A stretch of 64,000 nt of DNA from Peptacetobacter sp900539645 (GTDB taxonomy: Bacteria > Bacillota > Clostridia > Peptostreptococcales > Peptostreptococcaceae), in contig NZ_JBLOUI010000004.1 of NCBI RefSeq assembly GCF_047807365.1, positions 1-64,000 on the forward strand. Reading direction: 5' to 3'. Each line of letters opens with the position of its first letter. The first letter of the stretch is position 1. The notes beneath the pieces were generated by a model, which was not told the DNA's origin, searched no databases, and was given only the letters and a program-made list of their open reading frames with translations. Below are positions 36,457-45,211 of this stretch, piece after piece. A program made the translations under genes and the position numbers.

Positions 36457-36813
36457 ATGCCAGAAGATAGAAATAATAAAGTTAGTTGTTCTAATTATAG
36501 GTGTGAAATAGAAGTAACATTAGAAGTAATAGGAGGTAAATGGAAATCTTTAATATTGTGGAATCTCGGAGAACATGGTGTTATAAGATTTAATGAATTC
36601 AAAAGAATTATTCCAGACATAAGTCAGAAGATGTTAAGCCAGCAGCTAAGAGATTTAGAGTCTAATAAATTAGTTGAGAGAAAAGTATATAATCAAGTTC
36701 CTCCAATGGTAGAGTATTCACTAACAGAAATGGGACAAAAGTTAATGCCTATATTGAAAGAAATGGATATATGGGGAAAAGATTTTGTCGCTAAGTATAA
36801 AAAAAATAAATAA
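36457..36813 (+). CDS. HxlR/DUF24 family winged-helix regulator
   Basis: A 118-residue single-domain HxlR-type regulator: CEIEVTLEVIGGKWKSLILW and the recognition region ISQKMLSQQLRDLESNKLVE, with YSLTEMGQKLMPIL in the wing. Cys12 and Cys17 in the N-terminal segment SCSNYRCEIE are at the place where thiol-sensing DUF24 regulators (HypR, YodB) carry their redox cysteine. It is monocistronic, with RBS AGGAGAGG. It is a candidate regulator of the oxidoreductase and dehydrogenase genes that share an operator at 40667 and 42030. Confidence 0.9.
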   Translation: MPEDRNNKVSCSNYRCEIEVTLEVIGGKWKSLILWNLGEHGVIRFNEFKRIIPDISQKMLSQQLRDLESNKLVERKVYNQVPPMVEYSLTEMGQKLMPILKEMDIWGKDFVAKYKKNK

Positions 36814-36815
36814 AT

Positions 36816-36856
36816 AAAAAATCGCCTTTTACTAAAATTAAAGGCGATTTTTTGTT
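36816..36856. terminator. Bidirectional terminator after the HxlR gene
   Basis: Stem AATCGCCTTT/AAAGGCGATT with a 10-nt loop, T-run on the plus side and A-run on the other; it also lies just downstream of the convergent oxidoreductase gene. Confidence 0.9.
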
Positions 36857-36888
36857 TATCTATATTAAATGGTGTGAATTAGGCTTTA

Positions 36889-39507
36889 TTATAATATCAT
36901 TTTATGACTATTGAATCTATCTTTGGCTTCTTTTCTTTTAGCCCACATTTCATCTTCTGATTTAAAAGCTCTTTTTTGTTCTTTATCTTTTGTATACGTA
37001 GAACCAAATATTAAATCTAAAATATGAATTGAATCTTTTCCAGCAGTTTCCATAGTATTTCTACAAGAACCACAGTATGTAACAATATTATCTTGATTAA
37101 AATCATTTATTCTTCTTGTATAAACTTTTTTAAACAATTCAGGATTTGAATCACAAACCATACCACCAACACCGCAGCATCTTGTATTTTGTCCGTTTTT
37201 ATCTATTTCATCCCACTTATAACCCAGTTCATCAAGAATCCATCTTATACTTTCATGATGTGTAATTTCATCCCTTGTAACACAAGAGTCATGTATATTA
37301 AACACAATATCAGAGTTCTGTCCTATTCCCCTAGATTTTTCTGGAACTCCAATAAGATTTTTCATTAAATCCCAGTAAGATATAACCTTCTGATTTTTTG
37401 CTGTTTCTTTAAATATTTTAAAGCATGAAGGACATACAGTTATTATAACTTCTGCACCCATATCATCAAGTATATCTATAGCTTTTTTGTTTCTAACTTC
37501 GAATTTTTCTTCTTCCCCTATAAAACGAGTAACTTTACCACAACATTGAAGCATAGCACCTACATTTTCGGCACCTAAAGAATCTTTAAGATGTTTAAAT
37601 ACATTTTCCACACCTTCTGGAGAATGAGCAGAGATACTACATCCAGGTGCAAAGACGTATTTAGTTTTTTTCTTTTTAGTTTCTTTCTTTATAACATTTT
37701 CAATAGGAACAGAATCAACTCTTGTGCAATATTCATCAGAACATTCTTTTTCCTGAGAGTTATCGCTTTTATGAAGTAGTTCTAAAGGAACAAGACCTTT
37801 ATTTTTGGCAGCATAGTCTTCTTTTATAGCAGTAAATACCTCTCTTAAATTAAAATCATTTGGACATTGTAGAGAACACTGATTACACTCATTACATGAA
37901 TAAGCAATCATTTTATCCATATTATCGCTTCCATTTTCAAGATATTCCTTTAAAAGAGTTTTTGGACAATCTGTATAATCATTTAGCATTATACATTCTT
38001 TCATACACAGTTTACATTCGCACTGTCTACATCTATTAGCTTCTCTTTCTGCTTCTTCTTTAGTATATCCAAGAGCAACTTCATCAAAAGATTTTATTCT
38101 TTCTGATGGCTCTAATTCTTGCATATCCTCTCTACTACCTTCTATTGTAGACCAATCTGTAGGCATATCGAGTTTAGTTTCATATCCCCAAGTATCTTCA
38201 AGAGTACGATTTTCTAAAAGATCCTCTCCATTTAAATATCTTATTACAGATGTAGCAGCTCTTCTTCCAGTTGCCATTGCCTGTATAGCAATTAAAGATT
38301 CTCCAGAAGCATCTCCTGCTATAAATATTTTTTCATTTTCGCTAGACTGAAGAGTTAGTTTATCACAGTCAAAAGTAGAGTTTGGTCTCTGTTTAAGTAC
38401 ATCCTTTGCAAAATCACCTTCTACACCTTGACCAATCGCAAATATTATTGTATCAACTTCTAAATACTTAGTGTCATCTTCATCAAATGTAGGTGCAAAT
38501 CTATTATTTTCATCAAACATAGAAAGACATTTTTTTAATGTTACACCTGAAACCCTATTATTTTCATCTACATGTATTTCTTTTATTGCAGAAGCATGGT
38601 TAAACTTTATACCTTCAGCACGAGCTCCTTTAATTTCATGATTAGAAGATGCCATAGTATCAAAGCTGTCTTCTAGACATACAGAGCAAACTTTTTCTAT
38701 AGAATTCATCCTAATAGCTGTTCTAGCACAGTCCATAGCAACATCACCACCACCAACTACAAGTGCAATTTTGCCTACTTTTTTAGCAGTATTTGTTAAA
38801 GCTACTTCTTGTAAAAATTCAGCAGCGCTATAAATTCCATCAGCGTCAGAGTTTTTTAAGCTTCTATCAACACGTCCACTATGTTTTCCAACAGCTACAA
38901 CAACACTATCAAAACTATCTACTATTTCATTTAAAGATACATCCTTACCGATTTCACAATTAAGTTCAAATTTTATACCTAATTTATCTAAATAAGTTAT
39001 TTCGTGTTCTAGAACATTTCTTGGAAGTCTGTATTCAGGTATTCCTAGTCTAAGCATACCTCCTCTTACAGGCATTTTTTCAAATATAGTAACTTCACAA
39101 CCTTCTCTTCTTAATTCAAGTGCCGCTTGTAATCCAGATGGACCAGAACCTATAATAGCAACTTTTTTACCATTTTTAGGTTTTATTGATAAATCCCAAT
39201 CATTTTCATCATCAAAATTATCAGCAGCATATCTTTTAAGAGATGCTATTGCCATAGGACTATTACCTTCATTCCATTTACACTTTCCTTCACAAGGATG
39301 TGCACAGATTCTTCCTAAACTACCTGGTAAGAAAAGATTTTCTCTTATAACTTTTATAGATTCTTTTCCGTTTCCTTCTTTTATAAGTCTTACATATTCT
39401 TTGACATTTGTATGCATTGGACATGTAGCAACACATGCTGGTGTTTCATCTCCCATACAATTTTCAACGATTTTTTCCATATTTTTTATAACTTCTTCTT
39501 TTATCAT
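36889..39507 (-). CDS. Fused NAD(P)-FAD oxidoreductase / dicluster and CCG-domain protein
   Basis: An 872-residue flavo-iron-sulfur protein. Residues 1-85 have glutamate-synthase-small-subunit-type Fe-S cysteines (CMGDETPACVATCP; CAHPCEGKCKW). FAD binding is at GSGPSGLQAALELRREG (about 118) and NAD(P) binding at VVGGGDVAMDCARTA (about 250). Two ferredoxin-like clusters follow (CRQCECKLCMKEC; CNECNQCSLQCP, about 500-560). The C-terminal third is HdrB/GlpC-like with two CCG-type modules (LQCCGK...CPSC and CCGVGG...CGSCRN). Such proteins couple pyridine nucleotides to a thiol, quinone or bifurcating partner in anaerobes; the substrate is unknown. It is the second gene after a DMT transporter. 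Confidence 0.88.
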   Translation of the reverse strand: MIKEEVIKNMEKIVENCMGDETPACVATCPMHTNVKEYVRLIKEGNGKESIKVIRENLFLPGSLGRICAHPCEGKCKWNEGNSPMAIASLKRYAADNFDDENDWDLSIKPKNGKKVAIIGSGPSGLQAALELRREGCEVTIFEKMPVRGGMLRLGIPEYRLPRNVLEHEITYLDKLGIKFELNCEIGKDVSLNEIVDSFDSVVVAVGKHSGRVDRSLKNSDADGIYSAAEFLQEVALTNTAKKVGKIALVVGGGDVAMDCARTAIRMNSIEKVCSVCLEDSFDTMASSNHEIKGARAEGIKFNHASAIKEIHVDENNRVSGVTLKKCLSMFDENNRFAPTFDEDDTKYLEVDTIIFAIGQGVEGDFAKDVLKQRPNSTFDCDKLTLQSSENEKIFIAGDASGESLIAIQAMATGRRAATSVIRYLNGEDLLENRTLEDTWGYETKLDMPTDWSTIEGSREDMQELEPSERIKSFDEVALGYTKEEAEREANRCRQCECKLCMKECIMLNDYTDCPKTLLKEYLENGSDNMDKMIAYSCNECNQCSLQCPNDFNLREVFTAIKEDYAAKNKGLVPLELLHKSDNSQEKECSDEYCTRVDSVPIENVIKKETKKKKTKYVFAPGCSISAHSPEGVENVFKHLKDSLGAENVGAMLQCCGKVTRFIGEEEKFEVRNKKAIDILDDMGAEVIITVCPSCFKIFKETAKNQKVISYWDLMKNLIGVPEKSRGIGQNSDIVFNIHDSCVTRDEITHHESIRWILDELGYKWDEIDKNGQNTRCCGVGGMVCDSNPELFKKVYTRRINDFNQDNIVTYCGSCRNTMETAGKDSIHILDLIFGSTYTKDKEQKRAFKSEDEMWAKRKEAKDRFNSHKMIL

Positions 39508-39529
39508 AAAAATTCTCCTAATTAATAAA

Positions 39530-40534
39530 CTATTTATTGTTTTTTAAAGTCTTTGGATTTATAGCAAAAATAAATACACCAATAACTATAACTATTCCCC
39601 AAAAGGCAAGAGTTGGAGTTATTTTATTTCCAAAGAGTAATGCACTAAATATAATGGTCCATAGCGCAGAAGTACTATTTAATGCAGTACCCATAGCAGA
39701 ACCAATAAGATCTACAGCTTTATACCATGAAAGGTAAGTAAATGCACCTAAAATAGCAATAAGAGCATATTTGAAAACAAGACCACTAGAAACGATATTG
39801 CTTGCTAGAGGATATCCTTTTATTGCAGGTAAGACTATTACTGCATATGCAACCATAGATACAAGATATCTCAAACATAAAAGCTGTTGAGGTGTAGACT
39901 CTACAGATACTTCATCTTTTATATGTTTCATAGCAAACCCTATAATGACACCTTCTAATGCCCATCCTAAAACAGCTACAAAGGCAAACATTATTCCTTT
40001 AAAGAATGTACCAGGCATATTTCCTGTTGGATTAAATCCAAGCATGAAAGAGCCAGTTAAACTAATGATAATTCCTATAACAGAATTTAAAGAAAGCTTT
40101 TCCTTTAAAAATAAATAAGATAATAAAGCACCTACACCAGGATATATAACAGATATACTTGATGCATATGGAGCAGTTGCATATTTAATACCTAGAAGAT
40201 AAGCACTCATTCCTATTGGAGAACCAACAAGTGCAGCTATTGCAGTTGCCTTACCTTTTTTTGTTTTAAATAGCAAATAGAAAACATGTTTTAATTGTTT
40301 GCTAAATAATAAAACTAAAGCAACCCAGAAAAAGCAAAAGCTTTCATGGAAAAATGCTGTAACAAGTGGAGAAAATGAAAAACTAGTTTCAGATATACCT
40401 TGTGAAAGAGCAAATGCTTTATCAGTAAAAATAGAATTTAAACCAACTCTTCCCATTAGGACACCATCTAATCCCCATGCGATACCTACAAAAATTCCTA
40501 ATAATAATCCTTTTTTTAAATTTTTATTGTCCAA
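39530..40534 (-). CDS. DMT superfamily (EamA-type) transporter
   Basis: A 334-residue membrane protein with about ten hydrophobic segments in two homologous halves (first half from LLGIFVGIAWGLDGVLMG; second from FFKGIMFAFVAVLGWALEG). Drug/metabolite transporters export or import small organic compounds; the substrate cannot be read from sequence. It starts with TTG, preceded by AAGGAGATT. It is the promoter-proximal gene of the operon with the fused oxidoreductase, so the transported compound may be the oxidoreductase substrate or product. Confidence 0.85.
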   Translation of the reverse strand: MDNKNLKKGLLLGIFVGIAWGLDGVLMGRVGLNSIFTDKAFALSQGISETSFSFSPLVTAFFHESFCFFWVALVLLFSKQLKHVFYLLFKTKKGKATAIAALVGSPIGMSAYLLGIKYATAPYASSISVIYPGVGALLSYLFLKEKLSLNSVIGIIISLTGSFMLGFNPTGNMPGTFFKGIMFAFVAVLGWALEGVIIGFAMKHIKDEVSVESTPQQLLCLRYLVSMVAYAVIVLPAIKGYPLASNIVSSGLVFKYALIAILGAFTYLSWYKAVDLIGSAMGTALNSTSALWTIIFSALLFGNKITPTLAFWGIVIVIGVFIFAINPKTLKNNK

Positions 40535-40636
40535 TTTTAAAATCTCCTTATTATAAAAAAATTAGTTTTATAAGTTTAAATTATTTAATCCATATCATAT
40601 GATAAATTTTAAGGTCCTTAAATTATTAATAGTTAA

Positions 40637-40665
40637 ATAATATAAAATTAACAAAGAACTGTAAA
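40637..40665 (-). promoter_or_regulatory. Promoter of the transporter-oxidoreductase operon
   Basis: TTTACA (40660-40665), 17 bp, TATTAT (40637-40642) on the minus strand. The -35 touches the 27-bp box described separately. The leader is about 95 nt. Confidence 0.6.
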
Positions 40666-40666
40666 T

Positions 40667-40712
40667 AAGGCACTTTTTGGTATGTAAATTACCTTTTAGT
40701 ATGTAAGTTACT
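40667..40712 (-). promoter_or_regulatory. Operator module upstream of the transporter gene
   Basis: On the minus strand 40667-40693 reads GGTAA-N4-CATACC followed by AAAAAGTGCCTT, containing the dyad GGTA-N7-TACC. A degenerate copy (AGTAACTTACATACT, 40698-40712) lies just upstream. The same module precedes the alcohol dehydrogenase gene at identical distance from its -10. Confidence 0.65.
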
Positions 40713-40737
40713 TTTTGGTAAAGGATTATTTATATAT

Positions 40738-40775
40738 AAAAGGAGCTAAATAACATAAAGTTAGTTAGCCCCTAT
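40738..40775 (-). terminator. Alcohol dehydrogenase terminator
   Basis: Imperfect stem GGGGCTAACTA/TATTTAGCTCC followed by TTTTATATA on the minus strand, shortly after the dehydrogenase stop. Confidence 0.65.
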
Positions 40776-40790
40776 ATAAAGATATTAGTA

Positions 40791-41957
40791 TTAGAAGTTT
40801 ACATCTTCTCCATAGTAAACTGCTTTAAATAGTTCTTTCATTTCTTCGACAGATATATTTCTTGGGTTTGTACCTGTACATGGGTCTGCAACTGCAGTTT
40901 CAGCTATTGACTGTAAGTTTTCATTAAATACATCTTCAGATAAACCAAATTCTTTTAATGAGTTTGCCATACCCATGTCTTTTCTAAACTGTTTAACAAC
41001 ATTTACTAAAGATTCAACTAATTCATCTTCTGTATTTCCTTCTAACCCTAATCTTCTAGCTATATCAGCATATGCATCTTTAGCTGTTTTAGCATTGAAC
41101 TGTATTGCAGCTGATAGATATATAGCATTTGCTAGACCATGAGGTATATTAAATATTTTTCCTGTTTTATGAGACATAGAATGAACTATACCTAATATAG
41201 CATTTGAGAATGCCATACCTGCTAAGTTCTGAGCTATATGCATATCTTTTCTAGCCTGTTCATCGCCATTGAAAGAATCAACTAAAGTAGCGTATATCAT
41301 TTCTATTGATTTCATAGCTAAAGCATCTGTTATTGGATTTCTAGCATTAGAAACATAAGCTTCTATAGCATGAGTTAAAGCATCCATACCAGTATTTGCA
41401 ACTAATGTTTTTGGCATGCTCTGAACTAAATTAGTATCTACTATAGCTACATCTGGAGTTATATTGTAGTCAGCTATTGGGTATTTTACACCTGTTTCAT
41501 TGTCAGTTATTACTGAGAATGAAGTTACTTCAGTTGCAGTACCACTTGTAGTTGGTATAGCTATAAAGTTAGCTTTCTGTCTTAATTCTGGTAAGTTAAA
41601 TGGTTTTGCAGCTTCTTCAAAAGTAAATTCTGGGTATTCGTAGAATATCCACATAGCTTTAGCGGCATCTATTGGAGAACCTCCACCTATACCTATTATT
41701 AAATCAGGCTGGAATTCATTCATCATTTCTACACCTTTTTTTACAGTTGCTACAGAAGGATCATTTTCAACCCCCTGGAAAATAGAAGTTTCTATATTAG
41801 CTTCTTTTAAATTTGACTGTATTTTTGGAACTGTTCCATCCTTGATTAATCTTTCAGAACCGATAACAAGCATTGCTTTAGTTCCTTTTACATTTTTTAA
41901 ATAGTCGATTGCATTTTCACCAAAGTATAAATCTCTTGGTATTGTAAATCTGTTCAT
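40791..41957 (-). CDS. Iron-containing alcohol dehydrogenase
   Basis: A 388-residue group III dehydrogenase: NAD(P)-binding GIGGGSPIDAAKAM (about residues 93-106) and PTTSGTATEVTSF, and the metal-binding region GMDALTHAIEAYVS plus SMSHKTGKIFNIPHG with its histidines. Family members reduce aldehydes or ketones (butanal, lactaldehyde, succinate semialdehyde and others); the natural substrate is not clear. RBS TTAGGAGG. It is monocistronic, and its promoter shares a 27-bp module with the transporter-oxidoreductase operon. Confidence 0.94.
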   Translation of the reverse strand: MNRFTIPRDLYFGENAIDYLKNVKGTKAMLVIGSERLIKDGTVPKIQSNLKEANIETSIFQGVENDPSVATVKKGVEMMNEFQPDLIIGIGGGSPIDAAKAMWIFYEYPEFTFEEAAKPFNLPELRQKANFIAIPTTSGTATEVTSFSVITDNETGVKYPIADYNITPDVAIVDTNLVQSMPKTLVANTGMDALTHAIEAYVSNARNPITDALAMKSIEMIYATLVDSFNGDEQARKDMHIAQNLAGMAFSNAILGIVHSMSHKTGKIFNIPHGLANAIYLSAAIQFNAKTAKDAYADIARRLGLEGNTEDELVESLVNVVKQFRKDMGMANSLKEFGLSEDVFNENLQSIAETAVADPCTGTNPRNISVEEMKELFKAVYYGEDVNF

Positions 41958-42257
41958 AAGTTTCCTCCTAACAAAGTATTAATTTTGATTACGAAATTAA
42001 TTATAAATATTAAAAAATTAAAAAAAAAGAAGGCACTTTTAGGTATGATACTTACCTTTAGGTATCAAATTAGATAAATAAACATTTCTGTAAAGTAAAA
42101 AAATTTAACTTAATAAAAATAAATGGAAAATAATTAAATTATTTAATATAATATAATTTAGAAAAAGCAAGATGATAATAGTATTAAAACTAGATAAAAA
42201 ATTTATTTGAAAATTACTAGTGTCATAAAATTCACAAAATTTAGGAGGGAAATAACA
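41958..42257. promoter_or_regulatory. Divergent region with the alcohol dehydrogenase operator
   Basis: This 300-nt AT-rich gap holds the dehydrogenase promoter on the minus strand: TATAAT at 42000-42005, a T-rich -35 position at 42023-42028 and the box GGTAA-N4-CATACC-N-AAAAGTGCCTT at 42030-42056, with a further GATACC half-site just upstream (42061-42066). No clear promoter for the DUF3343 gene on the plus strand is visible. Confidence 0.6.
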
Positions 42258-42521
42258 ATGGAAACAATGTATATAGTTGCATTTAATTCAACACACAACG
42301 CAATAAAAACAGAAAAATTATTACAGAAAGACGATATAAAAGCTACTACACTTCCAACACCAAGAGAAATAAGTGCAAGTTGTGGAATATCAATAAAATT
42401 TGAAAAAGAAGATATAGAAAGAGTAAAAAATATTCTTTCTGAAAATAGTATAGATTGCAAAGGTTTATTTATGATAGAGAAGCTTGAAGGTGGTAAAAGA
42501 AGCGCTTCAGAATTAAACTAA
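42258..42521 (+). CDS. DUF3343 domain-containing protein (second copy)
   Basis: An 87-residue DUF3343 protein: YIVAFNSTHNAIKTEKLLQK, the TPR motif LPTPREISASCGISIKFE with one conserved Cys, and a charged C-terminal extension. Start at 42258 is chosen for TTAGGAGGG nine bases upstream rather than the ATG 51 nt earlier. It differs from the copy at 3951 by having Ser-Cys where that has Cys-Cys. It is cotranscribed with the DUF951 gene 13 nt downstream. The family is linked to selenium or sulfur handling and to HgdB-like proteins. Confidence 0.8.
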   Translation: METMYIVAFNSTHNAIKTEKLLQKDDIKATTLPTPREISASCGISIKFEKEDIERVKNILSENSIDCKGLFMIEKLEGGKRSASELN

Positions 42522-42534
42522 TGGAGGGATTATT

Positions 42535-42729
42535 ATGCCATTAAATCTTGAAAAAGGAGATATAGTAGAATTAAAAAAGCCACACGCTTGTGGTTGCAAG
42601 GAGTTTGAAATAACTAGAACGGGAATGGATATAAAAGCAAGATGTAAGCAATGTGGAAGATTAATTATGCTAGATAGAGAAACTTTTGAAAAAAGAATTA
42701 AGAAGCTAAAAAAAGCAAATGAAGAATAA
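42535..42729 (+). CDS. DUF951 domain-containing protein (YyzM-like)
   Basis: A 64-residue small protein matching DUF951: GDIVELKKPHACGCKEFEI, then ARCKQCGRLIMLDRETFEKR. Cys residues in HACGC and CKQCG could bind zinc. In other Bacillota the gene lies near parB, rpsF or ychF, consistent with this origin-proximal site. Function unknown; a nucleic-acid-binding role is often supposed. Confidence 0.85.
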   Translation: MPLNLEKGDIVELKKPHACGCKEFEITRTGMDIKARCKQCGRLIMLDRETFEKRIKKLKKANEE

Positions 42730-42876
42730 ATATTAATAAAAAGTAGTTTTACAGCAGTAAAAAAAGAGCAAATATTGTACTTAATAAATTAAATGGTAAA
42801 TAATATATATAAAAAAATGATATAAAAATAACTCGTTTTTTTAATATTTAACGTATATTATTTAAGAAAAATTTGA

Positions 42877-42882
42877 TATAAT
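42877..42882 (+). promoter_or_regulatory. Aminotransferase promoter (extended -10)
   Basis: TGATATAAT, about 60 nt before the aminotransferase start; the -35 is weak. Confidence 0.5.
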
Positions 42883-42940
42883 GTAATTATAAAATGAATA
42901 AATTCATTGAAATAAACATTTTCATGGGGGTGCTATAAAA

Positions 42941-44131
42941 ATGGCAGTAAAATTTGCAAGAAGATTAGACAACTTAGAAGGATCAGCAATACGTGAACTG
43001 TTAAAATTAACAGCTAGACCAGAAGTTATATCATTCGCTGGTGGTATGCCTGCTCCAGAATTATTCCCAGTAGAAGAAATGAAAAAAATATCAGTTCAGG
43101 TTCTTGAAGAACAGGGAAAAGTAGCCTTACAGTATACTACTACTGAAGGATACAAACCATTAAGAGAAAAAATAGCAGAAAGAATGAACAGAAAATTAAA
43201 AACTAATGTAGGTCCAGACGATATACTTATAACAAGTGGATCTCAGCAGGGTCTTGATTTCTCTGGTAAAGTATTCCTAGATGAAGGTGACATAGTATTA
43301 TGTGAAAGTCCATCATACATGGGTGCTTTAAATGCTTTCAAATCATATCAGCCAAAATTCATAGAAATACCAACAGATGATAACGGTATGATAATGGAAG
43401 AACTTGAAAAAGTATTAGAAGAAAACGACAGAGTAAAAATGATATATGTTATACCAGATTTCCAGAATCCATCAGGTAGAACTTGGCCAATGGAAAGAAG
43501 AGAAAAATTCATGGAAATAATAAATAAATACGAAATACCTGTTATAGAAGATAACCCATATGGTGAATTAAGATTCGAAGGTGAATTCTTACCATCATTA
43601 AAAGCTATGGATACTAAAGGTTTAGTAATATTCCTTGGAACATTCTCTAAAATATTCTGCCCAGGATACAGATTAGGATGGACTTGTGCAGCTCCAGAAA
43701 TATTAAACAAATACAATATATGCAAACAGGGAGCAGACTTACAGGCTTCTACAATATCTCAGATGGAAGTTAACAAATTCATAGAAGAATATGATTTAGA
43801 TGCTCATGTTGAAAATATAAAAGCTTGCTACGTTAAACGTAGAGATTTAATGTTAAAAACTATGGAAGAAGAATTCCCAGCATGTGTTAAATTCACTCAT
43901 CCACAGGGTGGTCTATTCACTTGGGTAGTACTTCCAGAAAACGTAAAAGCAGCTGAAATGGCTACTAAATGTCTTGAAAAGAATGTTGCATACGTACCAG
44001 GAGATTCATTCTTCCCTAATGGTGGAGTATACAACTGCTGTAGATTAAACTACTCTAACATGCCAGAAGACAAAATAGTTGAAGGTATCAAGAGAATGGG
44101 ACAGGTTTTAAGAGAAGAATTAGGTGAATAA
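42941..44131 (+). CDS. PLP-dependent aminotransferase, fold type I (2-aminoadipate/aromatic type)
   Basis: A 396-residue class I/II aminotransferase of the LysN/ARO8-like branch: FAGGMPAPELFP near the start, SGSQQGLDFSGKVFLD, PDFQNPSG, the PLP lysine in GTFSKIFCPGYRLGW and a C-terminal CCRLNYSNM with the carboxylate-binding arginine. It transfers amino groups from 2-aminoadipate, aromatic or branched amino acids to 2-oxoglutarate. In an amino-acid fermenter it would feed 2-oxoacids to reductive or oxidative branches. RBS GGGGGTG. Monocistronic. Confidence 0.93.
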   Translation: MAVKFARRLDNLEGSAIRELLKLTARPEVISFAGGMPAPELFPVEEMKKISVQVLEEQGKVALQYTTTEGYKPLREKIAERMNRKLKTNVGPDDILITSGSQQGLDFSGKVFLDEGDIVLCESPSYMGALNAFKSYQPKFIEIPTDDNGMIMEELEKVLEENDRVKMIYVIPDFQNPSGRTWPMERREKFMEIINKYEIPVIEDNPYGELRFEGEFLPSLKAMDTKGLVIFLGTFSKIFCPGYRLGWTCAAPEILNKYNICKQGADLQASTISQMEVNKFIEEYDLDAHVENIKACYVKRRDLMLKTMEEEFPACVKFTHPQGGLFTWVVLPENVKAAEMATKCLEKNVAYVPGDSFFPNGGVYNCCRLNYSNMPEDKIVEGIKRMGQVLREELGE

Positions 44132-44152
44132 TCTTTAAAACTTTGAATAAAT

Positions 44153-44191
44153 AAAAAAAAAGCTATTGTACTTAGTACAATAGCTTTTTTT
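44153..44191. terminator. Bidirectional terminator between the aminotransferase and the XRE-cupin gene
   Basis: Perfect 11-bp stem AGCTATTGTAC/GTACAATAGCT with TTA loop, flanked by A- and T-runs. The XRE-cupin stop codon lies at its edge. Confidence 0.93.
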
Positions 44192-44759
44192 ATTTGCTAA
44201 ATGGAAATTTCCATATAGCAGGTGTAAAAATAGATAAACCTATAGCAATATCATCTGTCAAATTTTCAATAATGTGAGGAATATTACTTTTTATTATAGT
44301 TGTATCTCCAACTGATAATTTTATATCTTCATCTGGAAGATGTATAATAACCTCTCCTTTTTCAAGCATAACAATTTCTTCACTTTCATGAATTACCGGA
44401 AAATCACCATCACAAGACTTAGGATCTAGAAAGAACTTTATAGCTAAAGACTTAGGTATAAAAGTTTCATTAGGCATAGGAGTAAGTAGATGATATTCAA
44501 CAGTAGAATTAGGTTGTTTCATCATAATTACATCACCGCTTTTTGTAGTAAGATCATCAGAATGTTTTTCGGTTTCCATAAGAAGATACGTCGGAATATC
44601 TAATGATTTAGAGATTTTCCTTAAAGAAGAAAGTGAAGGGTCTACTAAATTTCTTTCTATCTGAGAAATATAGCCTATAGATAAACCAGTTTCATCAGAG
44701 AGTTGTTGCAAAGTTATACTTTTGTTTTTTCTAAAATTTCGTATTCGTTCTCCAAGCAT
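44190..44759 (-). CDS. XRE family regulator with C-terminal cupin domain
   Basis: A 189-residue regulator: N-terminal HTH (ITLQQLSDETGLSIGYISQI, about residues 15-34) and a C-terminal cupin sensor (about 105-185; EEIVMLEKGEVIIHLP, GDTTIIKSNIPH). The PuuR/SinR-like XRE-cupin family binds small metabolites and represses catabolic or transport genes. It is divergent from the dipeptide epimerase-permease-hydrolase genes across a 452-nt gap and may control them. Confidence 0.92.
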   Translation of the reverse strand: MLGERIRNFRKNKSITLQQLSDETGLSIGYISQIERNLVDPSLSSLRKISKSLDIPTYLLMETEKHSDDLTTKSGDVIMMKQPNSTVEYHLLTPMPNETFIPKSLAIKFFLDPKSCDGDFPVIHESEEIVMLEKGEVIIHLPDEDIKLSVGDTTIIKSNIPHIIENLTDDIAIGLSIFTPAIWKFPFSK

Positions 44760-45211
44760 TTTTTACCTCTCTATAAATTATATTTTATATATTTAAAACA
44801 AATGTTTTCCCTTAACCTATACAATGATATCACAAAAAAAAGATAAGATAAAGTTATAATTTTTAAAATAAAAAAATAAATAAAGATTTTTTTTTTATAA
44901 ATACAATAAAAAAATAGGGTTAAATTTGACTGAAAACGAAAAAAATCTGTAAAAATAGTAAAAATAAGCCTAAAAAGGCAAAAAATGTACAAAAATAGAC
45001 TAAAAAAAATACTTAATTACGATTAAAAAGTTATTTTTTTTATTATTTATAAAAAATATTTTGAAAATTTATTGATTAATAAAAAAATATGTGCTAAAAT
45101 TATAAAAAAAAAGATGATACTGAATTTTCAGAAAAGCTAATATATTTATATTCTTGAGAAAAAGCTAGTCTATCTGAAAAAATCCAATTCAGTTAATCAC
45201 AGGAGGGTAAA
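44760..45211. promoter_or_regulatory. Divergent control region with structured leader upstream of the epimerase
   Basis: 452 nt, no gene, extremely AT-rich. On the plus strand TTGATT (45072-45077), 17 bp, TAAAAT (45095-45100) with an upstream TGC forms a good promoter, leaving a leader of about 105 nt. In it ACTGAATT (45119-45126) can pair with AATTCAGT (45186-45193) and TTCAGA (45127-45132) with TCTGAA (45173-45178). The enclosed 40 nt contain two GAAAAGCTA-type repeats. It matches no riboswitch class that I recognise. Repeated AAAAATAG motifs around 44955-45000 could be XRE operators. Confidence 0.45.

Noticed and set aside
44771..44992. 73-codon frame in the XRE-epimerase gap
   Set aside because: Phe/Ile-rich translation of an A/T tract, no ribosome site; control region instead.
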